NCBI GenBank assembly: GCA_040954445.1
Contig: CP144361.1
Coordinates: 186,001-250,000, forward strand
Source: Burkholderia sp.
GTDB lineage: Bacteria > Pseudomonadota > Gammaproteobacteria > Burkholderiales > Burkholderiaceae
Length of the DNA: 64,000 nt
Direction: 5' to 3'
Part shown: positions 1 through 9,012 of the stretch, in pieces
Numbering within the stretch: position 1 is the stretch's first letter
Layout of the letters: every line of letters starts with the position of its first letter
The notes under the pieces: model-generated
What the model saw: only the letters and a program-made list of their open reading frames with translations
Databases searched by the model: none
What the model was told of the DNA's origin: nothing
Made by a program: the position numbers and the translations under genes

Positions 1-376
1 GCGCAGACTTTGGGTGAAACCTTGCAGGGCGCGCAACGTCAGTCGATAGACGGTCTTCACGCCAAGTAATGCCTGAATCAGTGTATCGCCGTATAGACAC
101 GGGCGACCACGTGTGGGTATGGCATCGGGTATTCTGGCAAGGACGGCTTCATCTATCCATATTGTTACGTTCCCCCGGTTGATCAGGCCTTCATCATAGG
201 CCGCCCAATTCCTGACACGGTAGCGTGCCTTCGGCTCACCTTTCTTGTGTATGTCCTTGCGCATTTTTTTGGCAAAAATTAGGCAGTTACTCTGGAATCT
301 GACTTGATAGGAGGCTGGCCTCGCGACCGTTGCGCGTAAACGTCAACGGCTCTCGCTAGATTTATGCAACAACGCC
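1..376 (-). mobile_element. Element alpha (IS5 family, IS903 type), 5' part, copy A
   Basis: The inverted terminal repeat ends at 376, next to the priA terminator side. Reading on the minus strand, the leader and the N-terminal part of the transposase (RKDIHK-, GNVTIWIDEAVLA-, YGDTLIQ-type peptides) run to the window edge. The rest lies outside the window, so the state of the whole copy cannot be judged. Confidence 0.85.
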
Positions 377-426
377 CCTAACAACGCCAGGTAAACTGAC
401 TCAGCAAGCACCTGGCAAGGTGCCGC

Positions 427-2681
427 TCAGATGTCGAGCGGGTCCACTTCGATGCTCCAGCGCAACACGCCCTTCAATTCGCGCAGCCGAAGTTTCCACG
501 CCGCCAGGACGTGTTGCAACACCACGCGTGAAGCACTTTCCACCAGCAGTTGTGCGCGGTGCACATCGAGCACCTTCACGATCGTCATCGGAACGGCGTC
601 GTAAACGGTCACACGTTCTGCGCCGGGCAGCGCCACCAACTCGGTCGCGCTCGCCTGCAAGAAGGCTAGCGCGGCCTCCAGAGTGCGGCCCTCTGCGCGC
701 AGCAGCGCCTGGTGGACGAAGGGCGGCAGGTGCGCGGCGCGGCGCTCGGCCAGCATCGAACCGGCAAAGCCGATGTAATCGTGCCGCGCTAGCGCGTGAT
801 AAAGCGCGTGGCGCGGATAGCGAGTCTGGATCAGCACATCACCGGGCAGCCCGGCGCGGCCCGCGCGGCCACTGACCTGCATCAACTGGGCGAACAGACG
901 CTCGGTGGCGTGGAAGTCGTAAGAGAACAGGGCGGTATCGGCATTGAGCACACCGACGAGCGAGACGCGCCGAAAGTCGTGTCCTTTGGCGATCATCTGG
1001 GTGCCAATCAGGATGTCGACCTCTCCGGCATGTACGTCGGAAAATAGCGCCTCGGCGCTGCCCTTGCGGCGCGTGCTGTCGGCGTCGATGCGCAGGATCC
1101 GCGCGCCCGGCACCGCTTCAATGAGCGTCTCCTCGACGCGCTGCGTGCCACGACCGAGCGGCGCGATATCGACATTACCGCACTCAGGGCAGTTGTACGG
1201 GATCCGCGATTCCCAGCCGCAATGGTGGCAGCGCAGCGCACGCTCAAACTTATGAAGCACCACGTAGGCGCTGCAGCGTGGGCAGCCGGCCACCCAGCTG
1301 CAGGCGTCACAGGCCAACGCTGGCGCGTAGCCTCGTCGGTTCAGGAAGATCAGGCTCTGCTCGCCGCGTTCAAGCCGGCCCTTGAGCGCGGTCACCAGCG
1401 GTCCCGACAAGCCGCCGATCGAGGCCCGGCCACGCCGCCGCTCCTCCTCCAGATCGACCAGCCTGACGGTGGGCAGCACCGCGTCGGCCACCGCGCGGTG
1501 CGACAGCATGAGCCGCGTATAGCGGCCCTGCTCGCTTTGCCACCAGCTTTCCAGCGAGGGTGTGGCCGAACCCAGCACCACCGGGATCTCGAGCCGCTTG
1601 GCGCGCCACACCGCGAGGTCACGCGCCGAGTAGCGCAGGCCTTCCTGCTGCTTGTAGGCGGGATCGTGCTCTTCGTCGACCACAATCATCGCCAGCGACG
1701 GCAGTGAGGCCAGCACCGCCAGGCGCGTGCCAAGCATAATGCGTGCGCGACCGGCATGGGCAGCGAGCCAGTGTCGCAGGCGTTCACCCTCAGCTAGCCC
1801 GCTGTGCAGCGTGACGAGCGCACCGGGCGGCAACACAGCGGCGAAACGAGCGCAGAACGCAGCCTCGAACTGCGGTATCAGATTGATCTCGGGCACCAGC
1901 ACCAGCGCCTGCGCCTCGGGCCGCGTGGTCAGCAGCGCCGCCAGCGCGCGCAAGTAGACCTCGGTCTTACCACTGCCCGTTACGCCATGCAGCAGGAAGG
2001 GCGCGAAGCCGCGCGCGGCTTCGATCGCTTCCAGCGCGTCGGCCTGCTCGGCGGTGAGGGCTGGCGGCACAGGCGTGCCGATCGAGTTACCCACCGCTTG
2101 TCTACCGACGTCGGCGGAGGTAATCTTGATGCAAGCGGCCCAACCCACCTCGCACCACGCTTTGAGCGTCGCCTGCGCTTTAGGATGCAGCGCACGCAGT
2201 GCGGGAAGGGACAGGGGGGATTGTTGAGCAGTGCCTGTGCGAGCCGCCGCAGTGCAGCAGCACGCGGAGATAGCGCTTCGGGCAGCGCCTCGCGACCGGC
2301 GGGCGATAGCTGGTAGCGGATCTCGGGCACCAGCAGGTGGCCCCTCCAGCGCTCAGCGTCGCGCAGCGCCTGCGGCAGCGCCGGCAGGGCAACCTCGCCG
2401 CGGCTACGCTGATAGTAGTCGGCCGCGAAATTAACCAGGTCGAGCCAGTCGCCGGCCAGCGGCGGCAGCTCGGCGCAGATCGCGGCGACCTCGCGTAGGC
2501 GGTTCTCGGGCACCTCGGTGTGAGCGGTGACTTCGCAAACGAGACCCACCACCAGCCGCTTGCCAAACGGCACCTGCACCAGCATGCCGACGCGCGGGGG
2601 AAGCGCGCCGCGATATCGGTAATCGAATAGCGTCTCCAGAGGATGATCGAGCGCGGCGCGCACGTAAAAAAAATTGCTCAT
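427..2681 (-). pseudogene. priA: Primosomal protein N' (PriA helicase), frameshifted
   Basis: PriA is the 3'-to-5' helicase that reloads the replisome at collapsed forks. The N-terminal frame starts MSNFFYVRAALDHPL (2681) and holds the 3'-DNA-binding domain. The downstream frame holds the Walker A motif GVTGSGKTEVY, the Walker B VVDEEHDPAYKQQ, and the zinc-binding cysteines CDAC, CPRC, CHHC and CPEC, ending at 427. The two frames are separated by a one-base shift in a run of six G at 2214-2219 (six C in the coding strand): the first frame reaches LLNNP, and the native reading LSLPALRAL continues in the other frame. The span of 2255 bases is not a multiple of three. Everything else looks full length for the family (about 750 residues). 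Either a genuine loss-of-function change or a homopolymer sequencing error; I cannot tell which. An IS end lies 50 bases past the stop. Confidence 0.88.
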
Positions 2682-2786
2682 CGGCAGCCCAGCGCGCGGA
2701 TAGACACGGTCGACGGTCGTCGCATGACCGGCGACGCGAAGTTAAGGTAAAACGTCACTTTCTATGCTAGGTTTTGAGTTTTCATT

Positions 2787-2840
2787 GGCGTTGTTGCATA
2801 AACGTCAACGGGGATCTCGCTCGCTTTATGCAACAACACC
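2787..2840. mobile_element. 54-bp minimal alpha derivative with both ends
   Basis: The sequence begins GGCGTTGTTGCATAAA and ends TTTATGCAACAACACC, with only the first bases of the parent leader (GATCTCGCTCG and CGTCAACG) between. The flanks GTTTTCATT (2778-2786) and GTTCTCATT (2841-2849) match in 8 of 9 positions, as expected for an aged 9-bp target duplication. It is what remains if an alpha copy is deleted between short TTTA-containing repeats near its two ends. Confidence 0.75.
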
Positions 2841-3078
2841 GTTCTCATTACAAATCAGTGAAAGCCAATCCTTCCTGGGGATAACTTTGTTGAGAACTCG
2901 TGCTTGACCTTATCCAGGAAGGGCTTCCCCGCGTTTCAGTCACTGCTTTTTGATAGCTCGTGTCGCTTTTCTTCGAGCCTTATCCGGCACGACCGCTATC
3001 CAATTCCCATTGCCATAGCCTTTACGTTTTGTGGACGCGGCGCTTTACCATGTCGCAACGTGCAAAATGTGTATAAGT
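2841..3078. other. Unassigned spacer between mini-element and IS copies
   Basis: About 240 bases with no recognisable gene on either strand. Short open stretches exist but none resembles a known family and all are interrupted. It may be decayed native DNA formerly upstream of priA. Confidence 0.5.
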
Positions 3079-3266
3079 GGCGTTATTGCATAAATCGAGC
3101 ACGAGGACGCAATGGCATCGACGGGCATAATTTCCGGCTATACGAATGGATTGCGGACGAGCGAGGTCCGCCATGCGGTTGATTACGCCGACGCGAACGG
3201 AGACCTCGGTCGCCTGCGAGTCGATGTGACGCGCCCAGAGACAGTTGCCGGTGAGGGCCTTGAACC
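3079..3266 (-). mobile_element. Element alpha 3' fragment, copy C
   Basis: Starts with the variant end GGCGTTATTGCATAAATC and encodes on the minus strand the transposase C terminus ([19 protein letters not shown] peptides). It stops abruptly at 3266, where copy D begins. No target duplication is seen at the junction. Confidence 0.85.
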
Positions 3267-4361
3267 GGCGTTGTTGCATAAATCGAGCGAGATCCGTTGA
3301 CGTTTACGCGCAACGGTCGCGGGGCCAGCCTCCTATCCAGTCAGATTCCAGAGTAATCTGCCTAATTTTTGCCAAGAAAATGCGCAAGGACATACACAAG
3401 AAAGGTGAGCCGAAGGCACGCTACCGTGTCAGGAATTGGGCGGCCTATAATGAGGGCCTGATCAACCGGGGGAACGTAACAATATGGATAGATGAAGCCG
3501 TCCTTGCCAAAATACCCGATGCCATACCCACACGTGGTCGCCCGTGTCTATACGGCGATACGCTGATTCAGCGCATTACTTGGCGTGAAGACCGTCTATC
3601 GACTGACCTTGCGCGCCCTGCAAGGTTTCACCCAAAGTCTGCGCGATTTGGCCTGCCCGAGCTTGCCGATGCCGAATTACACCACGCTCTGTCGCCGGGC
3701 AAAAACGCTTGATGTCGAACTGCCGCTCCTTCGTGACAATGAACCGATCCATCTGGTTGTCGACAGCACCGGTCTGAAGGTCTATGGAGAAGGTGAATGG
3801 AAGGTGCGCCAGCACGGCTACTCGAAGCGGCGCACGTGGCGTAAAGTCCATCTCGCGCTCAACGCGAATACAGGTCAAGTGCATGCCGCGCTAATGACGA
3901 ATCAGAATGTGGCTGACGGTGACGCTCTGGCCAAGTTGCTCGACCAGATTCCACGCGAAGAACAAATCGATGTCATCGGCGGTGACGGCGCCTACGACAC
4001 CAAGCCATGCCATGCGGCCATTGCTGCACGCAGTGCTATGCCTTCGATTCCGCCACGCGTGGGTGCCGCTCATTGGCCAACGGATACGCCCGGTGCGGCG
4101 TGGCGTAATGGCGCGGTTGATGCAATTACCTGTGACAGTCGTCGAGAATGGAAGCAAGACAGTGGCTACCACCGTCGATCGCTTGCCTAGAATGCGATGT
4201 ATCGGGTCAAGACGCTCACCGGCAACTGTCTCTGGGCGCGTCACATTGACTCGCAGGCGACCTCGGTCGCCTGCGAGTCGGCGTCTTGATCAGCAGTTCG
4301 TGATCTTGAAGATATGCGCGTCGATGCCATTGCGTCCTCGTGCTCGATTTATGCAACAACA
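3267..4361 (+). mobile_element. Element alpha, decayed, copy D
   Basis: The left end is at 3267 and the transposase start (MRKDIHKKGEPKA) is near 3379. A one-base insertion near 3570 (GATTCAGCGCATT instead of the usual GATTCAGGCATT) breaks the frame; the second part runs 3585-4190 with the first acidic motif VVDSTGLKVYG and the second GGDGAYDTK. A TAG replaces the catalytic glutamate codon of the SLAEN motif. At 4248-4279 the sequence folds back on itself (GACTCGCAGGCGACC then its complement), followed by a scrap of a beta end. The terminal repeat is split by copy E, and the last bases reappear at 5504-5513. Confidence 0.85.
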
Positions 4362-5503
4362 GGCGTTGTTGCATAAATCGAGCGAGAGCCGGTGACGTTT
4401 ACGCGCAACGGTCGCGGGGCCAGCCTCCTATCAAGTCAAATTCCAGAGTAACTGCCTAATTTCCAGAGTAACTGCCTAATTTTTCCAAGAAATACGCAAG
4501 GACATACACAAGAAAGGTGAGCCGAAGGCACGCTACCGTGTCAGGAATTGGGCGGCCTATAATGAAGGCCCTGATCAACCGGGGGAACGTAACAATATGG
4601 ATAGATGAAGCCGTCCTTGCCAGAATACCCGATGCCATACCCACACGTGGTCGCCCGTGTCTATACGGCGATACGCTGATTTAGGCATTACTTGGCGTGA
4701 AGACCGTCTATCGACTGACGTTGCGCGCCCTGCAAGGTTTCACCCAAAGTCTGCGCGATCTGGCCTTCCCGAGCTTGCCGGTGCCGAATTACACCACGCT
4801 CTGTCGCCGGGCAAAAACGCTTGATGTCGAACTGCCGATCCTTCGTGACAATGAACCGATCCATCTGGATGTCGACAGCACCGGTCTGAAAGTCTATGGA
4901 GAAGGTGAATGGAAGGTGCGCCAGCACGCCTACTCGAAGCGGCGCACGTGGCGTAAAGTCCATCGCGCGCTCAACGCGAATACGGGTCAAGTGTATGCCG
5001 CGCTAATGACGAATCAGAATGTGGCTGACGGTGACGCTCTGGCCAAGTTGCTCGACCAGATTCCACGCGAAGAACAAATCGATGTCATCGGCGGTGACGG
5101 TGCCTACGACACCAAGCCATGCCATGCGGCCATTGCTGCACGCAGTGCTATTCCTTCGATTCCGCCACGCGAGGGTGCCGCTCATTGGCCAGCGGATATG
5201 CCCGGTGCGGCGTGGCGTAATGGCGCGGTTGATGCAATTGCCCGTGACGGTCGTCGAGAATGGAAGCAACACAGTGGCTACCACCGGCGATCGCTTGCCG
5301 AGAATGCGATGTATCGGTTCAAGACCCTCACCGGCCACTGTCTCTGGGTGCGTCACATCGCCGCGCAGGCGACCGAGGTCGCCGTTCGCGTCGGCGTCAT
5401 CAACCGCATGGCGGACCTCGCTCGTCCGCAATCCGTTCGTATCGCCTGAATTATGCCCGTCCGATGCCATGGCGTCCTCACGTTCGATTTATGCAAAAAC
5501 GCC
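4362..5503 (+). mobile_element. Element alpha, decayed, copy E
   Basis: It is inserted in the right end of copy D, with CAACAACA repeated at 4354-4361 and 5504-5511. The leader carries a 20-bp tandem duplication around 4441-4480 (TTCCAGAGTAACTGCCTAAT twice). The transposase start codon is ATA, a frameshift follows at the GAAGGCCCTGATC stretch, and a TAG stands where other copies have CAG near 4681. The rest of the frame (4697-5449) is open and includes VDSTGLKVYG, GGDGAYDTK and SLAENAMYR. Confidence 0.88.
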
Positions 5504-5513
5504 CAACAACACC

Positions 5514-5862
5514 TCTTCAACTGGTCCGGCATCTGATCGCGCAATAGCGCGGGAATTTCCACTTCCTGCTGCTCACTCAGGGCTCAGCTTGGGTTTAGTG
5601 CTCGACCGCTCGGCTTGTCCCGCAATCCAGCCGCACTTTCGCGAGTGTAGCGCTTGCAAATATCACACATGCCGGTGCGCGACAGGTTCGTATGCTCGTC
5701 AATTTCTTCGTAGGCCCAAGCCGCTCGGGCGCAGGTTGATCACCTGTCTTTGCCGCTTTTCACGTGCCTCACGAGGAAGCGAGCTCATGTCTCGTTTTTC
5801 CATCTCTCTCACATGAGGGTCAATTTTCCAATTTCAAGATCACGAGTTTAGAATCAATAACC
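5514..5862 (-). mobile_element. Element beta (IS630 family) 5' fragment
   Basis: On the minus strand it encodes a degenerate IS630-type helix-turn-helix region (degraded forms of VINLRRRGWTYDEIAEHTNLSRTG and of the DQMPDQLK motif). Its outer end at about 5860 has the beta terminus (TTGAT-TC-AAACTCGTGATC-type). The catalytic half is missing. The inner end meets copies D and E. Confidence 0.78.
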
Positions 5863-5910
5863 AGGACTCGTCCCTCAAAATGAATGCGCCCTGCCGGGCG
5901 CACCGAAAAC

Positions 5911-5939
5911 AAAAAACCAGCCTCAAGGCCGGTTTTTTG
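5911..5939 (-). terminator. Rho-independent terminator of the small lipoprotein gene
   Basis: On the minus strand AAACCGGCC-TTGA-GGCTGGTTT forms a stem followed by a T run. It lies 24 bases past the stop of the gene at 5963-6190, in the correct orientation for it. Confidence 0.85.
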
Positions 5940-5962
5940 TATCAGCGTGAGATGATTTCAGT

Positions 5963-6190
5963 TTATTGGCTCGCGCCCACAGCTGGAGCAGCAGCCGAGG
6001 ATGCACCAGCGTCCGAAGCCAGGGCGGCAGCAGCCGATGCAGCGTCGCTCGCAGCAGCGTCCGAAGCAGCCGACGAAGCAGCTGCCGATGCGTCGCTAGC
6101 AGCCGACGAAGCAGCTTGGTCTGAGCTCTTGTTGCACGCAACGAGTGCAACGGCGGCCAACAGGGAAGCTACGAGGAGGGATTTCTTCAT
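5963..6190 (-). CDS. Small Ala/Ser/Asp-rich lipoprotein
   Basis: A 75-residue protein starting MKKSLLVASLLAAVALVACNKSS. Residues 1-18 form a signal peptide with lipobox LVAC, so Cys19 should be lipidated and the protein anchored in an envelope membrane. The mature part is low complexity: repeated SSAASDA / AAASDAA units of Ala, Ser and Asp. I chose the ATG at 6190 because AAGGAC sits 7 bases upstream; a GTG two codons earlier would abut that site. Small lipoproteins of this kind are common in Burkholderia, but their job is unknown. It has its own terminator (5911-5939) and no partner genes. It survives intact between IS debris on both sides, which suggests selection, but it could also simply not have decayed yet. 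Confidence 0.75.
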   Translation of the reverse strand: MKKSLLVASLLAAVALVACNKSSDQAASSAASDASAAASSAASDAAASDAASAAAALASDAGASSAAAPAVGASQ

Positions 6191-6203
6191 GATCACGTCC
6201 TTC

Positions 6204-6555
6204 TATGGTTAAAGGTAAGCAACAGCGCGAAACAATACCGGTAATGTGCTCCAACACCGACCTGGGCCGCTGTGGAGATGCACTGCCAGAGTGTGAATCT
6301 TCCCTACGGCTTGGGCAGTAATTATATGCACTTTCCTATCGACCGTCGACAAATGCGGGGTCAATACGTTGTCTTTCCCATACAAGTTCGGCCTGTATGG
6401 GCGTCTTACCAGAACAAGCCGACTACGGTTCACCCTAGCTGATCCAGCCCGCACAATACCACTCATGAAGCAAAGCTGTCATGAGGGGGTGAGATGTACG
6501 GGGTCAATAAGAGACTAATTCAAATTCCCCGTGAGGGGGCTGTATACTTTTTCAG
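6204..6555. other. Non-coding leader/spacer upstream of the lipoprotein gene
   Basis: About 350 bases between the lipoprotein start and copy F. No frame resembles a known gene and no IS signature is visible. It should hold the lipoprotein promoter, but I see no convincing -35/-10 pair. Confidence 0.5.
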
Positions 6556-7588
6556 GGCGTTGTTGCATAAATCGAGCGTGAGGACGCAATGGCATCGACG
6601 GGGATAATTTCAGGCGATACGAACGGATTGCGGACGAGCGAGGTCCGCCCCATGCGGTTGATGACGCCAACTCGAACAGCGACCTCGGTCGCCTGCGCGT
6701 CGATGTGACGCGCCCAGAGACAGTGGCCGGTGAGGATCTTGAACCGATACATCGCATTCTCGGTAAGCGATCGACGGTGGTAGCCACTGTCTTGCTTCCA
6801 TTCTCGACGACCGTCACGGGCAATTGCATCAACCGCCCCATTACGCCACGCCGCACCGGGCATATCCGCTGGCCAATGAGCGGCACCCTCGCGTGGCGGA
6901 ATCGAAGGAATAGCACTGCGTGCAGCAATGGCCGCATGGCATGGCTTGGTGTCGTAGGCGCCGTCACCGCCGATGACATCGATTTGTTCTTCGCGTGGAA
7001 TCTGGTCGAGCAACTTGGCCAGAGCGTCACCGTCAGCCACATTCTGATTCGTCATTAGCGCGGCATACACTTGACCCGTATTCGCGTTGAGCGCGAGATG
7101 GACTTTACGCCACGTGCGCCGCTTCGAGTAAGCGTGCTGGCGCACCTTCCTTCCATTCCCCTTCGCCAGGGACCTTCAGACCGGTGCTGTCGACAACCAG
7201 ATGGATCTGGTTCGTTGTCGCGAAGGATCGGCAGTTCGATATCAAGCGTTTTTACCCGGCGACAGAGCGTGGTGTAATTCGGCACCGGCAAACTCGGGAA
7301 AGCCAAATCGCGAAGACTTTGGATGAAACCTTGCAAGGCACGCAACGTCCGTCGATAGACGATCTTCACGCCAAGTAATGCCTGAATCAACGTATCGCCC
7401 CGCATAGACGCGGGCGACCACGCCTAGGTATAGACCCCCCCGTCGGGTATTCTGGCAAGGACGGCTTTATCTATCCATATCGTCACGTTCCCCCGGTTGA
7501 TCAGGCCTGCATTATAGGCTGCCCAACTCCTAACACGGTAGCATGCTTTCATCTCACCTGTCTTGTGTCTGTCCTTGCGCATTTTTGG
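6556..7588 (-). mobile_element. Element alpha lacking its 5' end, copy F
   Basis: The 3' end is at 6556. The reading frame is broken into 6552-7145 and 7055-7405 pieces plus an N-terminal piece near 7580, with changes in the region of the first catalytic Asp. The leader upstream of the start codon is gone: the sequence stops at the MRKD start, where copy G begins head to tail. Confidence 0.88.
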
Positions 7589-8712
7589 GGCGTTGTTGCA
7601 TAAATCGAACGTGAGGACGCCATGGCATCGGACGGGCATAATTCAGGCGATACGAACGGATTGCGGACGAGCGAGGTCCGCCATGCGGTTGATGACGCCG
7701 ACGCGAACGGCGACCTCGGTCGCCTGCGCGGCGATGTGACGCGCCCAGAGACAGTGGCCGGTGAGGGTCTTGAACCGATACATCGCATTCTCGGCAAGCG
7801 ATCGCCGGTGGTAGCCACTGTGTTGCTTCCATTCTCGACGACCGTCACGGGCAATTGCATCAACCGCGCCATTACGCCACGCCGCACCGGGCATATCCGC
7901 TGGCCAATGAGCGGCACCCTCGCGTGGCGGAATCGAAGGAATAGCACTGCGTGCAGCAATGGCCGCATGGCATGGCTTGGTGTCGTAGGCACCGTCACCG
8001 CCGATGACATCGATTTGTTCTTCGCGTGGAATCTGGTCGAGCAACTTGGCAAAGCGTCACCGTCAGCCACATTCTGATTCGTCATTAGCGCGGCATGCAC
8101 TTGACCTGCATTCGCGTTGAGCGCGAGATGGACTTGACGCCACGTGCGCCGCTTCGAGTAGCCGTGCTGGCGCACCTTCCATTCACCTTCTCCATAGACC
8201 TTCAGACCGGTGCTGTCGACAACCAGATGGATCGGTTCATTGTCACGAAGGATCGGCAGTTCGACATCAAGCGTTTTTGCCCGGCGACAGAGCGTGGTGT
8301 AATTCGGCACCGGCAAGCTCGGGAAGGCCAAATCGCGCAGACTTTGGGTGAAACCTTGCAGGGCGCGCAAGGTCAGTCGATAGACGGTCTTCACGCCAAG
8401 TAATGCCTGAATCAGCGTATCGCCGTATAGACACGGGCGACCATGTGTGGGTATGGTATCGGGTATTCTGGCAAGGACGGCTTCATCTATCCATATTGTT
8501 ACGTTCCCCCGGTTGATCAGGCCTTCATATTATAGGCCGCCCAATTCCTGACACGGTAGCGTGCCTTCGGCTCACCTTTCTTGTGTATGTCCTTGCGCAT
8601 TTTCTTGGCAAAAATTAGGCAGTTACTCTGGAATCTGACTTGATAGGAGGCTGTCCCCGCGACCATTGCGCGTAAACGTCAACGGATCTCGCTTGATTTA
8701 TGCAATAACGCC
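7589..8712 (-). mobile_element. Element alpha, full length but frameshifted, copy G
   Basis: Both ends are present (the right one as TGCAATAACGCC), giving 1124 bp. A two-base loss near 8049 (CTTGGC-AAAGCG, where other copies read CTTGGCCAGAGCG) splits the transposase into 7643-8044 and an upstream part. It lies directly against copy F with no visible target duplication. Confidence 0.88.
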
Positions 8713-8872
8713 ACAAAACAGGCTCTGGAACGGACGAAGGGGCATCTCAAAAAAGCGGTTATCAGCCATTTACGTCGTCTCCAAAAATCACCACAACGTG
8801 TCGCTCGCTATTTCACGCACAAACTAATTCGTTATACAGCTTAATTCAAGTTAACATATTTTTGGTCAATAA
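8713..8872 (+). mobile_element. Element beta 3' fragment
   Basis: Encodes the C terminus of the IS630-type transposase (GHLKKAVISHLRRLQKSPQ-, then ISL-type YFTHKLIRYTA) and the right terminus ending GGTCAATAA. The mini-element at 8873 is inserted in the last bases of this terminus. Confidence 0.78.
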
Positions 8873-9010
8873 GGCGTTGTTGCATAAATCGAGCGTGAGG
8901 ACGAAAGGGAACGAATTGCAGACCTCGCTCGTCCGCAATCCGTTCGTATCGCCTGAAATTATGCCCGTCGATGCCATTGCGTCCTCGCGCTCGATTTATG
9001 CAACAACGCC
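8873..9010. mobile_element. 138-bp alpha-derived palindromic mini-element with 9-bp target duplication
   Basis: Both ends are the 3' terminus of alpha in inverted orientation. The right arm is the native terminal part of about 80 bp; the left arm is a shortened inverted copy. The centre is the parent hairpin (GCAGACCTCGCTCGTCCGC). GGTCAATAA is perfectly repeated at 8864-8872 and 9011-9019. A near-identical 138-bp copy lies at 50295-50432. It has no coding capacity, so it must move with a transposase supplied in trans. Confidence 0.88.
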
Positions 9011-9012
9011 GG

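Noticed and set aside
420..875. Long open frame antisense to priA
   Set aside because: Arg/Ala/Pro-rich shadow of a high-GC gene on the other strand; no family resemblance.
6556..8712. Tandem repeats that might be a CRISPR array or a gene family
   Set aside because: The repeats are about 1.1 kb IS copies; no short direct repeats with unique spacers exist anywhere in the window.
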